Positions 33,663 to 42,857 of a DNA stretch of 64,000 nucleotides are shown piece by piece; position 1 is the stretch's first letter, and every line of letters starts with the position of its first letter. Below the pieces are notes generated by a model that was given only the letters and a program-made list of their open reading frames with translations, did no database searches and was not told the DNA's origin. A program made the translations under genes and the position numbers. Source of the stretch: Robinsoniella peoriensis (GTDB taxonomy: Bacteria; Bacillota; Clostridia; Lachnospirales; Lachnospiraceae); NCBI RefSeq assembly GCF_042680125.1, contig NZ_JBHTNY010000026.1. One strand, 5' to 3'.

Positions 33663-36600
33663 TTATGATTTGTATTTTTTAAAAGTAACCGTTGCCGCCT
33701 GCCCTTTGTTTTTAAATTTTGATTTATAGGAAGACCATTTTTTAGCAGGTACCTGAATGGTGGCTGTTTTATGAATATTCTTTAAAGCATCTTTTTCCAC
33801 TGTTTTTATCGATGAAGATTTTACTAATATCTTTTTCAGCTTTGAACAGCCACTGAAGCTTTGTTTTCCAATAGAAGTGATATTTGAACCAATTGTTATG
33901 GAAGTTAGCTTATTATTTTTTTGAAAAGCCTTGTCAGAAATTCCGGTTACTTTAAAAGTAAATGAATTTACTTTAATAGAAGAAGGAATCGTTAATTTGG
34001 TAAATGTATTCTTTTTTGGTTTCACAACAGCAGCAGTTCTGGATTTGGAAGTGGCGCTCGTAATTTTATATACGAAATTTCCAATGGTAACTTTAGTTCC
34101 CTTTTTCGGGATCTGTGGGACACTCTTTAATCCACGGATTGCTGTTTCGGCGGATTCTGTAGTGATCGTAACCAGAGTCTGCAATTCTGCCTTGGGACTA
34201 ATGCTCAATAATTCCTGTGCTGCTTTTATAGATTTGTCAACAACCGCTAAGGTTTCTGTAGTGTATTTATTTCTATCCAGCTTTGCGGCTTTGTTAATAA
34301 CAGCGGTTAATGCCGATACATCAGCTTTTTTCTCAGGCTGTGCAATATTTTCCTTTAAATTGTTTACTGCTGATGCCAAAGCCTGCAAGGTGTTATTGAC
34401 GGTATTCTGCTCATCAATATCAGGATTTAATTTCACAATACGTTCAGCTTCAGCCAATACTTTATCCAATACGGATAAGGAACCTGCCTGGTATTTTGTC
34501 CGGTCAATTTTCTTAGCCAGATTAATGCCGGTTATGAGTACAGTCAGATCAGCAGGTTTTTTTACCAATGATTTCATGGCATTTTGTATGGATGCCACTG
34601 CAAGATCCACCGTTTCCTGGGTGATGTCTCCCGGAAGTGAAACGATGATTTTATAAGCATTTGCCGTCGCACTGTCTAAGCTGTTTAAAGAAGCAGCAGT
34701 GTAGTTATCCCGCACGATTTCCTGGGCATTGTCAATAGCCTGGAGTAAGAGGTCCGTGTTGAGGGGCTCTTCAGGTGTTGTTTTTACTATCTCAAAATTC
34801 ATATACCCGTTTGCGTTTATTTCTAAAGTATATTCTCCTGTCTCTTCATTCCAGGTTTCTTTAGGGGCATCATACTGATTTTTAAGCCCTGTCAGATTCT
34901 GAATCTCAGGTTTAGACTGGAGGCCTTTAAATGTTATGGAAGCTTTTTTAAATTCATTATCACGGGTTTTATCTTTTGGAATATAGTTTTCCATCAGATA
35001 ATCCTGGAAGAGCAAGTTATAGTCTCCATCCCAGCGTTGTGTGTAGTTTTCCCAGATATCACTTTTATCTACGAAATAGTTATTGAAATTGACAGTAACT
35101 TTTTCGCTAGTTTCTAAGAAATTAATGTAGGTATAAGGATCAAATGATACATGAATGCCATTGCCAAATTCTGTATTTTTCAGATCCGCAGTCTGTACAA
35201 GAGATGACACCGGATATCCGGTCCAGCGGTTATTGTAAGTAAACCAGTAGTTGTCAATGTTTTGAACATAAGCGTTACCAGTTGCATTTTCCTCATAAAA
35301 CTGGTTGAAATATTCCTGCACAGCTTTTTGGGTTGCGGTATCTTTTCCGGTTTTTACTTCATCTAGCGTATTTTTCTTGAACTTTTCTATTACGGAATCT
35401 TTGTTCAGCAGCTGTATCCCATTATCGGTAAATATTTTTTTATCTTCATCCGTTGCAAGGGCAGGAATAGATGGAATGATTCCATATCTTCCGGTAAGCT
35501 GCATCATCAGCATTTCATTTTCATCTGATCTGTCTCCTTTATGATTTAAATTCCCATCGCCGTATAGAGCCTTTATCAGATTCACACCAGCTTCCGCTGT
35601 TTTATTGAGCGTACCTTTTCCAGAATCAAATGCAACTTTGGTTCTGCTCATAACTTCTTCATGTGTCTGGCTGTGGTTTGCTATCATATAGTCCATTGCC
35701 TGTACAATGGCGTTATCAAAAGCAGGAGTGGTATAAGCCGGTTCATTTTCACTTCTTGCGATGGCTGTACTGTAAAAGGGATGCTCAAATGAAAATACAG
35801 TAGCACCCGAATTGGCTTCAGACAGCATACGGATTGGATAATTTAATTCCGGGAATGAAAATGGGTGACGGCATTCTTCTCCACCGCCCAGACGTTCTAC
35901 GCGGTTTTCGCGGAAAGGATCGTTATAGTAGTAGAGATCCCACCATTGCCAGGAATCAATTAAGGATCCCCAGTTTCCGGCATATCCGCTCAGCCAGGTA
36001 CCCATGGCAACGCTCTGATAGGAATTATATCCTGCCATGCTCCATTGGCTGGTATACTTTGGCATAATGATGAAGTTGTCTCTGTATTTTTTAGCAGCTT
36101 CCATGAGGACGGTATTTTTTAAAGTGCTTTCCATGTATTCATCATAATTGTTGGTATCTGCAAAGATAACGTATCCGCCGTATTCCGCAGACAATTCCAG
36201 TTTAGATGCAATTTCCTCACTTCGGTATCCGCCATGATTCTGCCATACGGATGCATGATTTTCCGAGTATACCACGCCAAGCATATTTGGATATTGTTCA
36301 TACATTTCAGCCAGCCAATCATTGTCAAAAGGATGGTCGGTGTAAGAGTTGGATATCATCAGGAAAAAGGGAATTTGATCGGCTGTCGTCTTATCCATTT
36401 CCATCTTATACCATCTTCTGGTGTCTTCGTCATCATTAATATTGCCGCCTGCATGTATGAGAATTGCCTGATACTGCTTGGTTTCCGGTGTCATGGCTGT
36501 ATCCAGGCTGTCCCAGAATGTCTGAATGTCAAGTCCGCCCTGAAGAGAATCCTGTCCTTGTCCAAGATTTTCGGGATTGGACTGGCGGTACAAATGGTGA

Positions 36601-37577
36601 TAAAACAAAGGATGTTCACTATCGATAACTCTTCTAAGCGCTCCCACCTGTGTTGATCTGACCTCCAGCCAGAAGGATTGATCTAAGCCATTTATGGAGG
36701 CAGTGATCTGGGTTTTGCCGTTGGAAAGGGCTGTTATAAGGCCTTTTTCATTTATTTCGGCAACAGCAGGAACACTGCTTGCAAAGGAAAGCCCACTTGC
36801 GTACACTTGACTGTCTCCTTTTTTTAAGGATACATCTAACTGTAGTGTTTCACCTGTCTTCATTTTGCCGGTAGAATTATTAATTACAAGGCTGTCAGCT
36901 GTTACAGGTGTCTGGTCAGTAGTGTAAGCCAGTGCATCTAATTCTATAAAATTAATATTGTGAGCTGAATTAGGTGGACCCTGACTTTCTATCACAAAAG
37001 TATGTTCTCCATAAGGGATACCGATTAACGTATAGATTGTACGCTGATACATAGGGCTGTTATTGGAGTCAGGCATAGCCATTAGTTCACCGTCCAGGTA
37101 TACTTTTGCTTTTGTGAAATTTGTATCTGTTTGTCCAATCCATTGAATTCCGGTACCTGTAAACTGATAACTTGCGGTAGCGCCAACGGCGTCGGACTGA
37201 TGAGCGCTGCCCTGGCTGTGTCCCTGTTCGGAATATTGATTCCAGGTGCCTTCATATGTAATGGAACCGGAATCATTTTCAACCAAAGTCCAGCCTTCCA
37301 GAGCTTTGGCTGTTGTTTCAGAATAGATGCTGTCAATGGAATCTAGGGTTTCAACTACGGTATTCTGTTCTGTGATACTGTCTGTTTCAGACGGGGGGAG
37401 TTCTATGCCCGGAGTTTCTGTGGTTAGCGGTTCTGTTTCCACCTGCTCCATAGTATTCTGTTCTGCAGACTCCGATTCTGACGCAAAAGTATTCATTGGA
37501 AAGTTCAGCGAAAGCGTGCTGGTTATGAAGATACCCGCCATTATGGCTGCAGTTATGCGTTTCATTCTCTTTTTCAT
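33663..37577 (-). CDS. Secreted GH98-type multidomain glycosidase
   Basis: 1304 residues. Signal peptide 1-33, Ser/Thr/Glu linker to about 93, a jelly-roll carbohydrate-binding domain (about 95-220), a Big_2-like domain (about 225-307) and a GH98-like catalytic module (about 313-680). The catalytic-acid candidate is Glu439 in VVYSENHASVW, matching the YCEQFWG region of characterised GH98 enzymes. A GH98 C-terminal beta domain runs to about 960. Three FIVAR-like helical repeats (about 965-1190) and a Lys-rich BspA-type leucine-rich tail follow. Known GH98 enzymes are endo-beta-galactosidases on blood-group glycans or endo-xylanases, so the substrate is open. AAGGAGA lies 7 bases before the ATG. 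Confidence 0.8.
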   Translation of the reverse strand: MKKRMKRITAAIMAGIFITSTLSLNFPMNTFASESESAEQNTMEQVETEPLTTETPGIELPPSETDSITEQNTVVETLDSIDSIYSETTAKALEGWTLVENDSGSITYEGTWNQYSEQGHSQGSAHQSDAVGATASYQFTGTGIQWIGQTDTNFTKAKVYLDGELMAMPDSNNSPMYQRTIYTLIGIPYGEHTFVIESQGPPNSAHNINFIELDALAYTTDQTPVTADSLVINNSTGKMKTGETLQLDVSLKKGDSQVYASGLSFASSVPAVAEINEKGLITALSNGKTQITASINGLDQSFWLEVRSTQVGALRRVIDSEHPLFYHHLYRQSNPENLGQGQDSLQGGLDIQTFWDSLDTAMTPETKQYQAILIHAGGNINDDEDTRRWYKMEMDKTTADQIPFFLMISNSYTDHPFDNDWLAEMYEQYPNMLGVVYSENHASVWQNHGGYRSEEIASKLELSAEYGGYVIFADTNNYDEYMESTLKNTVLMEAAKKYRDNFIIMPKYTSQWSMAGYNSYQSVAMGTWLSGYAGNWGSLIDSWQWWDLYYYNDPFRENRVERLGGGEECRHPFSFPELNYPIRMLSEANSGATVFSFEHPFYSTAIARSENEPAYTTPAFDNAIVQAMDYMIANHSQTHEEVMSRTKVAFDSGKGTLNKTAEAGVNLIKALYGDGNLNHKGDRSDENEMLMMQLTGRYGIIPSIPALATDEDKKIFTDNGIQLLNKDSVIEKFKKNTLDEVKTGKDTATQKAVQEYFNQFYEENATGNAYVQNIDNYWFTYNNRWTGYPVSSLVQTADLKNTEFGNGIHVSFDPYTYINFLETSEKVTVNFNNYFVDKSDIWENYTQRWDGDYNLLFQDYLMENYIPKDKTRDNEFKKASITFKGLQSKPEIQNLTGLKNQYDAPKETWNEETGEYTLEINANGYMNFEIVKTTPEEPLNTDLLLQAIDNAQEIVRDNYTAASLNSLDSATANAYKIIVSLPGDITQETVDLAVASIQNAMKSLVKKPADLTVLITGINLAKKIDRTKYQAGSLSVLDKVLAEAERIVKLNPDIDEQNTVNNTLQALASAVNNLKENIAQPEKKADVSALTAVINKAAKLDRNKYTTETLAVVDKSIKAAQELLSISPKAELQTLVTITTESAETAIRGLKSVPQIPKKGTKVTIGNFVYKITSATSKSRTAAVVKPKKNTFTKLTIPSSIKVNSFTFKVTGISDKAFQKNNKLTSITIGSNITSIGKQSFSGCSKLKKILVKSSSIKTVEKDALKNIHKTATIQVPAKKWSSYKSKFKNKGQAATVTFKKYKS

Positions 37578-37770
37578 ACGTTCTTCTCCTTTTTTACGTG
37601 CCTCTATATTATATAATAGATGAAGCTGGAGAAAATTGACATTCGAATTTTTGTCTAAATATTACACATTTTTTACTGGATTCTAAATGGATCTATGAGG
37701 TACGAAAAAAAATAATACATATGGTTGAAATGACAATGATAAGTGATAAATAAATTACGGATTTTGCACT

Positions 37771-37787
37771 GTTCTATATGACAGAAC
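37771..37787. promoter_or_regulatory. IclR operator candidate 1
   Basis: GTTCTATATGACAGAAC: 5-bp arms GTTCT/AGAAC around a 7-base core. The same 17-bp layout occurs at 37898 and 38741. It lies upstream of the IclR gene. Confidence 0.65.
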
Positions 37788-37897
37788 CTTGTATGTTAAT
37801 AATGAACAAAGCGTTAAGAGAAAATTTGCATATTTCAGCCAATTGTCATATCTGATTGTTTGTGATATGATTTAAATATAAGAAATATAAGAACAGT

Positions 37898-37914
37898 GTT
37901 CTTTAATACAGAAC
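37898..37914. promoter_or_regulatory. IclR operator candidate 2
   Basis: GTTCTTTAATACAGAAC, 17 bp, ending 14 bases before the IclR start codon, well placed for autoregulation by blocking transcription start or elongation. Confidence 0.65.
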
Positions 37915-37928
37915 GGGTGGGTGAGTGT

Positions 37929-38681
37929 ATGGAAACAGAAGTAAAAGTGAAGAGCCTTCAGAAGGCAATTGAAGTATTGAATTGCTTTACCAGAAAGCCC
38001 AATTTGGGTGTAACTGAAATTAGTGAGCAGCTGGGCTTGTATAAAAGCAATGTACATAATATCCTGAATACCTATAAGGCTATGGGATATTTGGAACAAG
38101 ACCCGGAGACAGGGAAATACAGCCTGGGAATTGGTATTTTTGACTTAAGCAGAGCATTAGGTGATCGGTTTACACTGACAAAAGTAGCTATGCCCTATAT
38201 GCAGGAGTTGGCAAATACAACGAATAAAAATGTATATCTGGCAGTCCCAAGGGAAGATGAGGTGCTGTATCTGGATGCAACCTATCCGGCAGATGCAACC
38301 TACCTGATGCGGTCTCTGCTGGGGGAACGTGCAAAGATGTATTGCACGGGTTTAGGAAAAGCAATGTTATCCGGTATGAATAGCGGGCAGATAGAGGAGT
38401 GTATATCGGCAGATATGCGGCCATACACAGAAAATACTATTACAGACAGGCAACAATTGCTGGAAGAGCTGCAGCTTACAAAGGTCAGAGGATATGCAAT
38501 CGATAATATGGAGCATGAATTTGGAATTAAATGTGTCGCACTTCCTATTTTTGATAACAGGCGGCAGGTAGTGGCAGCCATTAGTGTAAGCGGGGCATCG
38601 GTACATTTTACTGATGAAAAAATTGTGGAGATTGCAGAGCTGATCAAGAAATACGTAAAGCTGATTGAAAGCAGGATTTAA
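37929..38681 (+). CDS. IclR-family transcriptional regulator
   Basis: 250 residues. The N-terminal winged helix (SLQKAIEVLNCFTRKPNLGV, TEISEQLGLYKSNVHNILNT) is followed by the IclR effector domain (SLGIGIFDLSRALGDRFTL, GKAMLSGMNSGQIEEC, CVALPIFDNRRQVVAAISVS). The ATG at 37929 is chosen because the longer frame from GTG 37896 would translate through the operator palindrome, and GGTGAG lies just upstream. It most likely represses itself and the downstream lyase-ABC operon through three identical-layout palindromes; the inducer would be the imported sugar acid or a derivative (inference). Confidence 0.92.
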   Translation: METEVKVKSLQKAIEVLNCFTRKPNLGVTEISEQLGLYKSNVHNILNTYKAMGYLEQDPETGKYSLGIGIFDLSRALGDRFTLTKVAMPYMQELANTTNKNVYLAVPREDEVLYLDATYPADATYLMRSLLGERAKMYCTGLGKAMLSGMNSGQIEECISADMRPYTENTITDRQQLLEELQLTKVRGYAIDNMEHEFGIKCVALPIFDNRRQVVAAISVSGASVHFTDEKIVEIAELIKKYVKLIESRI

Positions 38682-38687
38682 AGGAAG

Positions 38688-38719
38688 AACTTAGGTACAT
38701 GGATACCTAAGTTTTACTT
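38688..38719 (+). terminator. Terminator of the IclR gene
   Basis: AACTTAGGTA (38688-38697) pairs perfectly with TACCTAAGTT (38704-38713), then TTACTT. It separates the regulator from the operon it precedes. Confidence 0.75.
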
Positions 38720-38740
38720 AAATAGATTTATTAGAACATT

Positions 38741-38757
38741 GTTCTATATTATAGAAC
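38741..38757. promoter_or_regulatory. IclR operator candidate 3 (operon promoter)
   Basis: GTTCTATATTATAGAAC, nearly perfectly palindromic over 17 bp and extended by TT/AA on each side, 18 bases before the lyase start codon. TATATT and TATTAT inside it could be -10 elements, so binding would block the promoter of the operon. Confidence 0.7.
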
Positions 38758-38775
38758 AAAAAGGAGGAGAAGGAA

Positions 38776-39702
38776 ATGGAGAAACAATTTCCGGGAGGGG
38801 TCTGGCCGGTTATGCTGACACCTTTCACAAAAGAAAATGAAGTGGACTATGAAGCGTTGGGGAGTCTGGTGGAGTGGTATATAGAAAAAGGAGTTTCCGG
38901 ATTGTTCGCGGTATGCCAGTCCAGTGAAATGTTCCAGCTTTCACTAAAGGAGCGGATTGCGGTTGCAAAAGCCGTTGTACAAGCCTCCAAAGGAAGAATT
39001 CCGGTTATCGCATCCGGTCATATTTCGGAATCCCTAAAGGATCAGGAGGCAGAAATTACCGAAATGGCATCGACAGGAGTAGATGCTGTTATTCTTATTA
39101 CAAACAGGCTAGCCAAAAAAGATGAGGGAGATGATATCTGGCTGAAGAACTGTGAACAGCTTCTTGCCAGGATACCCAGGGATATCCCTCTTGGATTCTA
39201 TGAATGTCCGTATCCCTACAAACGGCTTTTGTCGGAAGATAATATCCGCTGGTGCCTGGGAACTGGGCGCTTTTACTTTCTCAAAGATACCTGCTGCGAT
39301 ATCCGTCAGATTGAGGAAAAACTTTCCTGGCTGAAAGGAAGTAAATTAAAGCTGTATAATGCAAACACGTCAACTCTTTTGGAGTCACTGCAGATTGGGG
39401 CTTCAGGTTACAGTGGGGTAATGGCCAATTTCCATCCGGAGCTTTACGTATGGTTATGTGAGCACTATAAGGATGAGAAAGCAAAAGAACTGTCAGACCA
39501 GCTTGCCATGATGTCTCTCATTGAGCGCCAGTATTATCCGGTAAATGCAAAGTATTTTCTGTCAGTTGAGGAGAAACTTCCTATTCGGACTGTCTGCAGG
39601 GTACAGGATGAGGGAGGGCTGACAGAAACATTTAAAAAGGAAATTGATATGCTTTCCCGTGTTTCAGATGAACTGGCAGAAGCTTATGAAGTGAGGAGGT
39701 AG
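38776..39702 (+). CDS. N-acetylneuraminate lyase/dihydrodipicolinate synthase family aldolase
   Basis: 308 residues, class I aldolase TIM barrel of the DapA/NanA superfamily. Schiff-base Lys170 (FYFLKDTCCD) and catalytic Tyr142 (GFYECPYP) are present. The substrate-loop GGVWPVMLTPFTKENEVDYE opens the protein and CQSSEMFQLS replaces the usual GTTGE-type carboxylate loop, so it is unlikely to be DapA itself. It should cleave or form a 2-keto acid such as a sialic or keto-deoxy sugar acid. First gene of an IclR-controlled operon with AAGGAGG upstream. Confidence 0.88.
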   Translation: MEKQFPGGVWPVMLTPFTKENEVDYEALGSLVEWYIEKGVSGLFAVCQSSEMFQLSLKERIAVAKAVVQASKGRIPVIASGHISESLKDQEAEITEMASTGVDAVILITNRLAKKDEGDDIWLKNCEQLLARIPRDIPLGFYECPYPYKRLLSEDNIRWCLGTGRFYFLKDTCCDIRQIEEKLSWLKGSKLKLYNANTSTLLESLQIGASGYSGVMANFHPELYVWLCEHYKDEKAKELSDQLAMMSLIERQYYPVNAKYFLSVEEKLPIRTVCRVQDEGGLTETFKKEIDMLSRVSDELAEAYEVRR

Positions 39703-39706
39703 CGGT

Positions 39707-40597
39707 ATGGAAGGAAAGACAGTAAAAAAGAGACGTATAGGGGAAGAAAAACTTCTGGCTATTATTTTCCTGGCACCGGCAGTCATTTTAATTCTGGGTA
39801 TGACGGTTCTGCCTATCATCATTGCCATCAATACCAGCCTGCACAATACAGAATATGCAGAAGTAAAGGAATTTGTCGGCCTGAAATATTACATAGAAAT
39901 TCTTGGCTCTAAAAAAGGATGGAATAGTATCTTTAATTCCATTACTTATGTATTGATGTCCCTGGTATTAGTTATTCCCCTGGGGGTGGTGAGTGCGGTA
40001 CTGCTGAACCGTAAGATGAAGGGGCGCACAGCCATCCGGACATTGATTATCATACCGTGGGTACTCTCGCAGACAGTGACCGCATTATTGTTTAAATGGC
40101 TTTTAAACAGCAATTATGGACCAGTCAGTTATATTGTATATACTCTTACTGGGCAGAAAGTGGATTTCTTTAATTCTCCGCTGGCAGCAAAGCTGACAGT
40201 TGTATTGGCAAATGTCTGGAACTCCTTTCCAATTGTACTGATCTTAATATTGGCTGCCTTACAGTCTATATCCAGAGATGTATACGAAGCGGCTGAGGTA
40301 GATGGTGCTACAAAGCTGCAGACATTTTTCAAGATTACGCTTCCTCTTTTGAAGCCTACCATTTTGACCTCTGTTGTATTACAGAGCATGGAGTATTTCA
40401 ACATGGTTACCTTAATTTATACCCTGACGTCGGGAGGGCCTTTTGATGCAACGCAAACGGTCAGTGTCCTGGCATTTAAGGAAGGCTTTGATTACTGGCA
40501 CCTGGGTTATGGGTCTGCAAGCAGTATTGTAATTCTTCTTTTAAATATGGCATTTAGTATCATCTACATGCGGATATTGAACAAAAAAGAAGATTAG
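39707..40597 (+). CDS. Sugar ABC transporter permease (MalF/UgpA type)
   Basis: 296 residues, six predicted helices, first one LLAIIFLAPAVILILGMTVL. EAA loop is RDVYEAAEVDGAT...ITLPLLKP. AGGAGG is 7 bases before the ATG, and the gene starts 4 bases after the aldolase. It forms the membrane channel together with the next gene. No ATPase gene is present in this operon either. Confidence 0.93.
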   Translation: MEGKTVKKRRIGEEKLLAIIFLAPAVILILGMTVLPIIIAINTSLHNTEYAEVKEFVGLKYYIEILGSKKGWNSIFNSITYVLMSLVLVIPLGVVSAVLLNRKMKGRTAIRTLIIIPWVLSQTVTALLFKWLLNSNYGPVSYIVYTLTGQKVDFFNSPLAAKLTVVLANVWNSFPIVLILILAALQSISRDVYEAAEVDGATKLQTFFKITLPLLKPTILTSVVLQSMEYFNMVTLIYTLTSGGPFDATQTVSVLAFKEGFDYWHLGYGSASSIVILLLNMAFSIIYMRILNKKED

Positions 40598-40617
40598 CCA
40601 TGAGAGGAGGAGATAAT

Positions 40618-41457
40618 ATGAGAGGAAAGACAAAGATAAGGATATCCCTATTTCTGACGTATCTGGTTTTAGGAATATTTATTATAGTCATGATAATTCC
40701 AATTTTATGGGGATTCATGACATCATTAAAAAGTACAGGGGAAATCAGCAGGTTTCCTCCAACCATTTTTCCAGAAGCCATAGATATGGCTAATTATTAT
40801 AAAGTTTTGTTTTTATCAAATTTTTCAACTTATTTTAAGAACAGCTGCATTATTACGCTTCTGTGTGTAATCATTTCAACCGTAATTGCAGGACATGCAG
40901 CATATGCACTGGCAAGATTTCACATCAGGCATAAAGAACAGTTTATGTTTGCAATTCTGATGACCAGCATGGTTCCGGCAGTAGCGCTGTTAATACCGCT
41001 TTATATTATTGCAGTAAAAGTTGGTATTTATAATACACGGTTTATGCTGGTACTGGTGTATACAGCCTGGAGAACACCAATGCTTACCTGGATTTTAAAA
41101 GGATTTTTTGAATCAACACCGGAGGCAATCGAAGAAGCGGCATTGATCGACGGCTGCTCCAGATTGCGGACATTTTACAGGATTGTAGTGCCGATTTCGC
41201 AGCCTGGTATTGTATCCAGTGCATTACTTACAGCAGTTTATGTCTGGAATGACTTCCTGGTATCATTTACATTTGTAACAAAGGAGGAACTAAGGACGGT
41301 ATCCGTTGGCTTATATTCCTATATTACACAATACGGCGTACAGTGGGGGGAATTATTGTCAGCCGTGATGATTACGATTATTCCAATTATCATTTTATTT
41401 GTCTGCCTTCAGAAGAAATTTGTAGACGGAATGGCAGCGGGGGCGGTTAAGGGATGA
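40618..41457 (+). CDS. Sugar ABC transporter permease (MalG/UgpE type)
   Basis: 279 residues, six predicted helices starting at ISLFLTYLVLGIFIIVMII, EAA loop EAIEEAALIDGCS...IVVPISQPG, and the usual C-terminus KFVDGMAAGAVKG. The ATG at 40618 is chosen because AGGAGG lies 7 bases before it; the ATG at 40600 would put the ribosome binding site inside the coding region. Confidence 0.92.
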   Translation: MRGKTKIRISLFLTYLVLGIFIIVMIIPILWGFMTSLKSTGEISRFPPTIFPEAIDMANYYKVLFLSNFSTYFKNSCIITLLCVIISTVIAGHAAYALARFHIRHKEQFMFAILMTSMVPAVALLIPLYIIAVKVGIYNTRFMLVLVYTAWRTPMLTWILKGFFESTPEAIEEAALIDGCSRLRTFYRIVVPISQPGIVSSALLTAVYVWNDFLVSFTFVTKEELRTVSVGLYSYITQYGVQWGELLSAVMITIIPIIILFVCLQKKFVDGMAAGAVKG

Positions 41458-41517
41458 TCGTGTTGCAAATTCATTATAAGTAACCAATAAATTAATATCA
41501 TAAAGGAGAAGAAGTAT

Positions 41518-42840
41518 ATGAAGATGAGGAAAGCAATGAGCATGGTTTTAGTATTCGTTCTAGCGTCCGGACTAATGGCATGTGGGCAGGGGACAAAGGC
41601 AGATCAGACAGGCACAGGAAAAGAAACTTCGGCTAAGAAAGAAAGTACAGCAGATGGAGGAACAGATCTAACCTTTTGGATTTTCTTAAATCCCGAATCT
41701 GCAGAGGATCCGAGGAATGTGGTTTTGAAAGAAATTGTAGAAGATTATAATAAGAACAATACAATGGGAAATACCGTGACAGTAGAAAGTATTCACTATA
41801 GTAAATTTGAATCCCAGGCGATACAGGCAGCTGCAGCGGGAACCGGACCCGATATCATTAATATTTACACAGATATGCTGAAACAGCACATTGCAGGCAA
41901 AACGGTGCAGCCTATGACAAAATATGCCGAAGAATTTATTCCTGCAATGGAAGGGTATACCTATTCGGCTGACAGTCTGAAAATTAACAATGAAATTTAT
42001 ACGCTGCCATGGGAAAGCCGTACCTTCACCTATTGGTATCGTACCGATGTATTTGCAGATGTGCCAAATTCCCTCAGTGATTTGGCTGATACGGCAGGGG
42101 CGAAGTCAACCGCTCTGGAGCAGGGATTTGTAATTGGTCTTTCGGATGGAAGTAATGCAGCCAGTTTCATGGAATCCTTTATTCCATTCCTGAGATCTGC
42201 AGGGGGCAGTCTATTTGATGATAATGGAAAAGCTGCGTTCAATGATGATGCAGGAGTGAAAGTACTGGAATACATGAAGGGGCTGGTAGACAAGGGAGCT
42301 ATGGATAACTCTACCTTAAGCCTTGGTGTAGATGATGTGGTAGATGCATTTAAAGCAGGCACCATCCTTTCCTGTAATGCAGGTACTCAAAGGGCAGCAG
42401 CCATTCGTTCTTCGGAGTTAAATGACAAGATCTCATCTGCTCCTATTCTTGGATTTGAGGACGGTATGGAGAGTCCGGCAGTTGTAGCAGGGCAGAGTCT
42501 TGGAATCGGTAAGTATTGTAAAAATACAGACGCAGCTTTTGATTTTATCAAAACCTTCTATACGAAAGAAAATCAGGTGAAGTGGCTGAAGGCGAATGTA
42601 CTGCCTGTTCTTTCCAGTGTATATGATGAAGAAGAGATCAAGGCTCTTGCTAATTATGAAGAGTTAAAAATGTGGAACGAATATGCAGCCACCGGTGCAG
42701 TGGAATTTTATCCCGAAGATTATTCGGAACTTTCCGTGAAACTGGTACAGGCGGCGCAAAATGTTGTATTTAACGAACAAGATGCGAAGACAGCTTTAGA
42801 TGAAACAGCAAACTGGTATAATGAGAAAAACGGACTGTAA
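41518..42840 (+). CDS. Carbohydrate ABC transporter substrate-binding lipoprotein
   Basis: 440 residues. The signal peptide ends in LMAC with lipidated Cys22, followed by a Thr/Lys/Gly tether. The solute-binding fold (family 1) begins at TDLTFWIFLNPES. Family regions AAGTGPDIINIYTDML, YTLPWESRTFTYWYRTDVF and NQVKWLKANVLPV are present. It delivers the ligand to the two permeases just upstream. A 60-base gap with AAAGGAG precedes it. The Arg-rich and aromatic cleft (ESRTFTYWYR) would suit an acidic sugar, in line with the aldolase (inference). Confidence 0.93.
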   Translation: MKMRKAMSMVLVFVLASGLMACGQGTKADQTGTGKETSAKKESTADGGTDLTFWIFLNPESAEDPRNVVLKEIVEDYNKNNTMGNTVTVESIHYSKFESQAIQAAAAGTGPDIINIYTDMLKQHIAGKTVQPMTKYAEEFIPAMEGYTYSADSLKINNEIYTLPWESRTFTYWYRTDVFADVPNSLSDLADTAGAKSTALEQGFVIGLSDGSNAASFMESFIPFLRSAGGSLFDDNGKAAFNDDAGVKVLEYMKGLVDKGAMDNSTLSLGVDDVVDAFKAGTILSCNAGTQRAAAIRSSELNDKISSAPILGFEDGMESPAVVAGQSLGIGKYCKNTDAAFDFIKTFYTKENQVKWLKANVLPVLSSVYDEEEIKALANYEELKMWNEYAATGAVEFYPEDYSELSVKLVQAAQNVVFNEQDAKTALDETANWYNEKNGL

Positions 42841-42857
42841 GAGAGGGGAAGAAGATT

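Larger units (their letters stand above)
37578..37928. other. Intergenic region between GH98-type gene and IclR gene
   Basis: 351 AT-rich bases between divergent genes with no credible ORF. It holds two of the three 17-bp palindromes assigned to the IclR regulator (37771-37787 and 37898-37914) and the ribosome binding sites of both genes. Confidence 0.6.

Noticed and set aside
33931..34656. 241-codon + strand frame
   Set aside because: It is opposite the helical and leucine-rich part of the GH98-type gene; hydrophobic Val/Phe runs come from antisense Lys/Asn codons.
38776..39702. Assignment of the aldolase as DapA (lysine synthesis)
   Set aside because: The active-site loop and the sugar-transport operon context do not fit lysine biosynthesis.
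41455..41480. TGATCGTGTTGCAAATTCATT after a permease stop, resembling the repeat-element left end
   Set aside because: The match is interrupted and there is no right arm; too weak to call a copy, although the position after a permease stop is suggestive.
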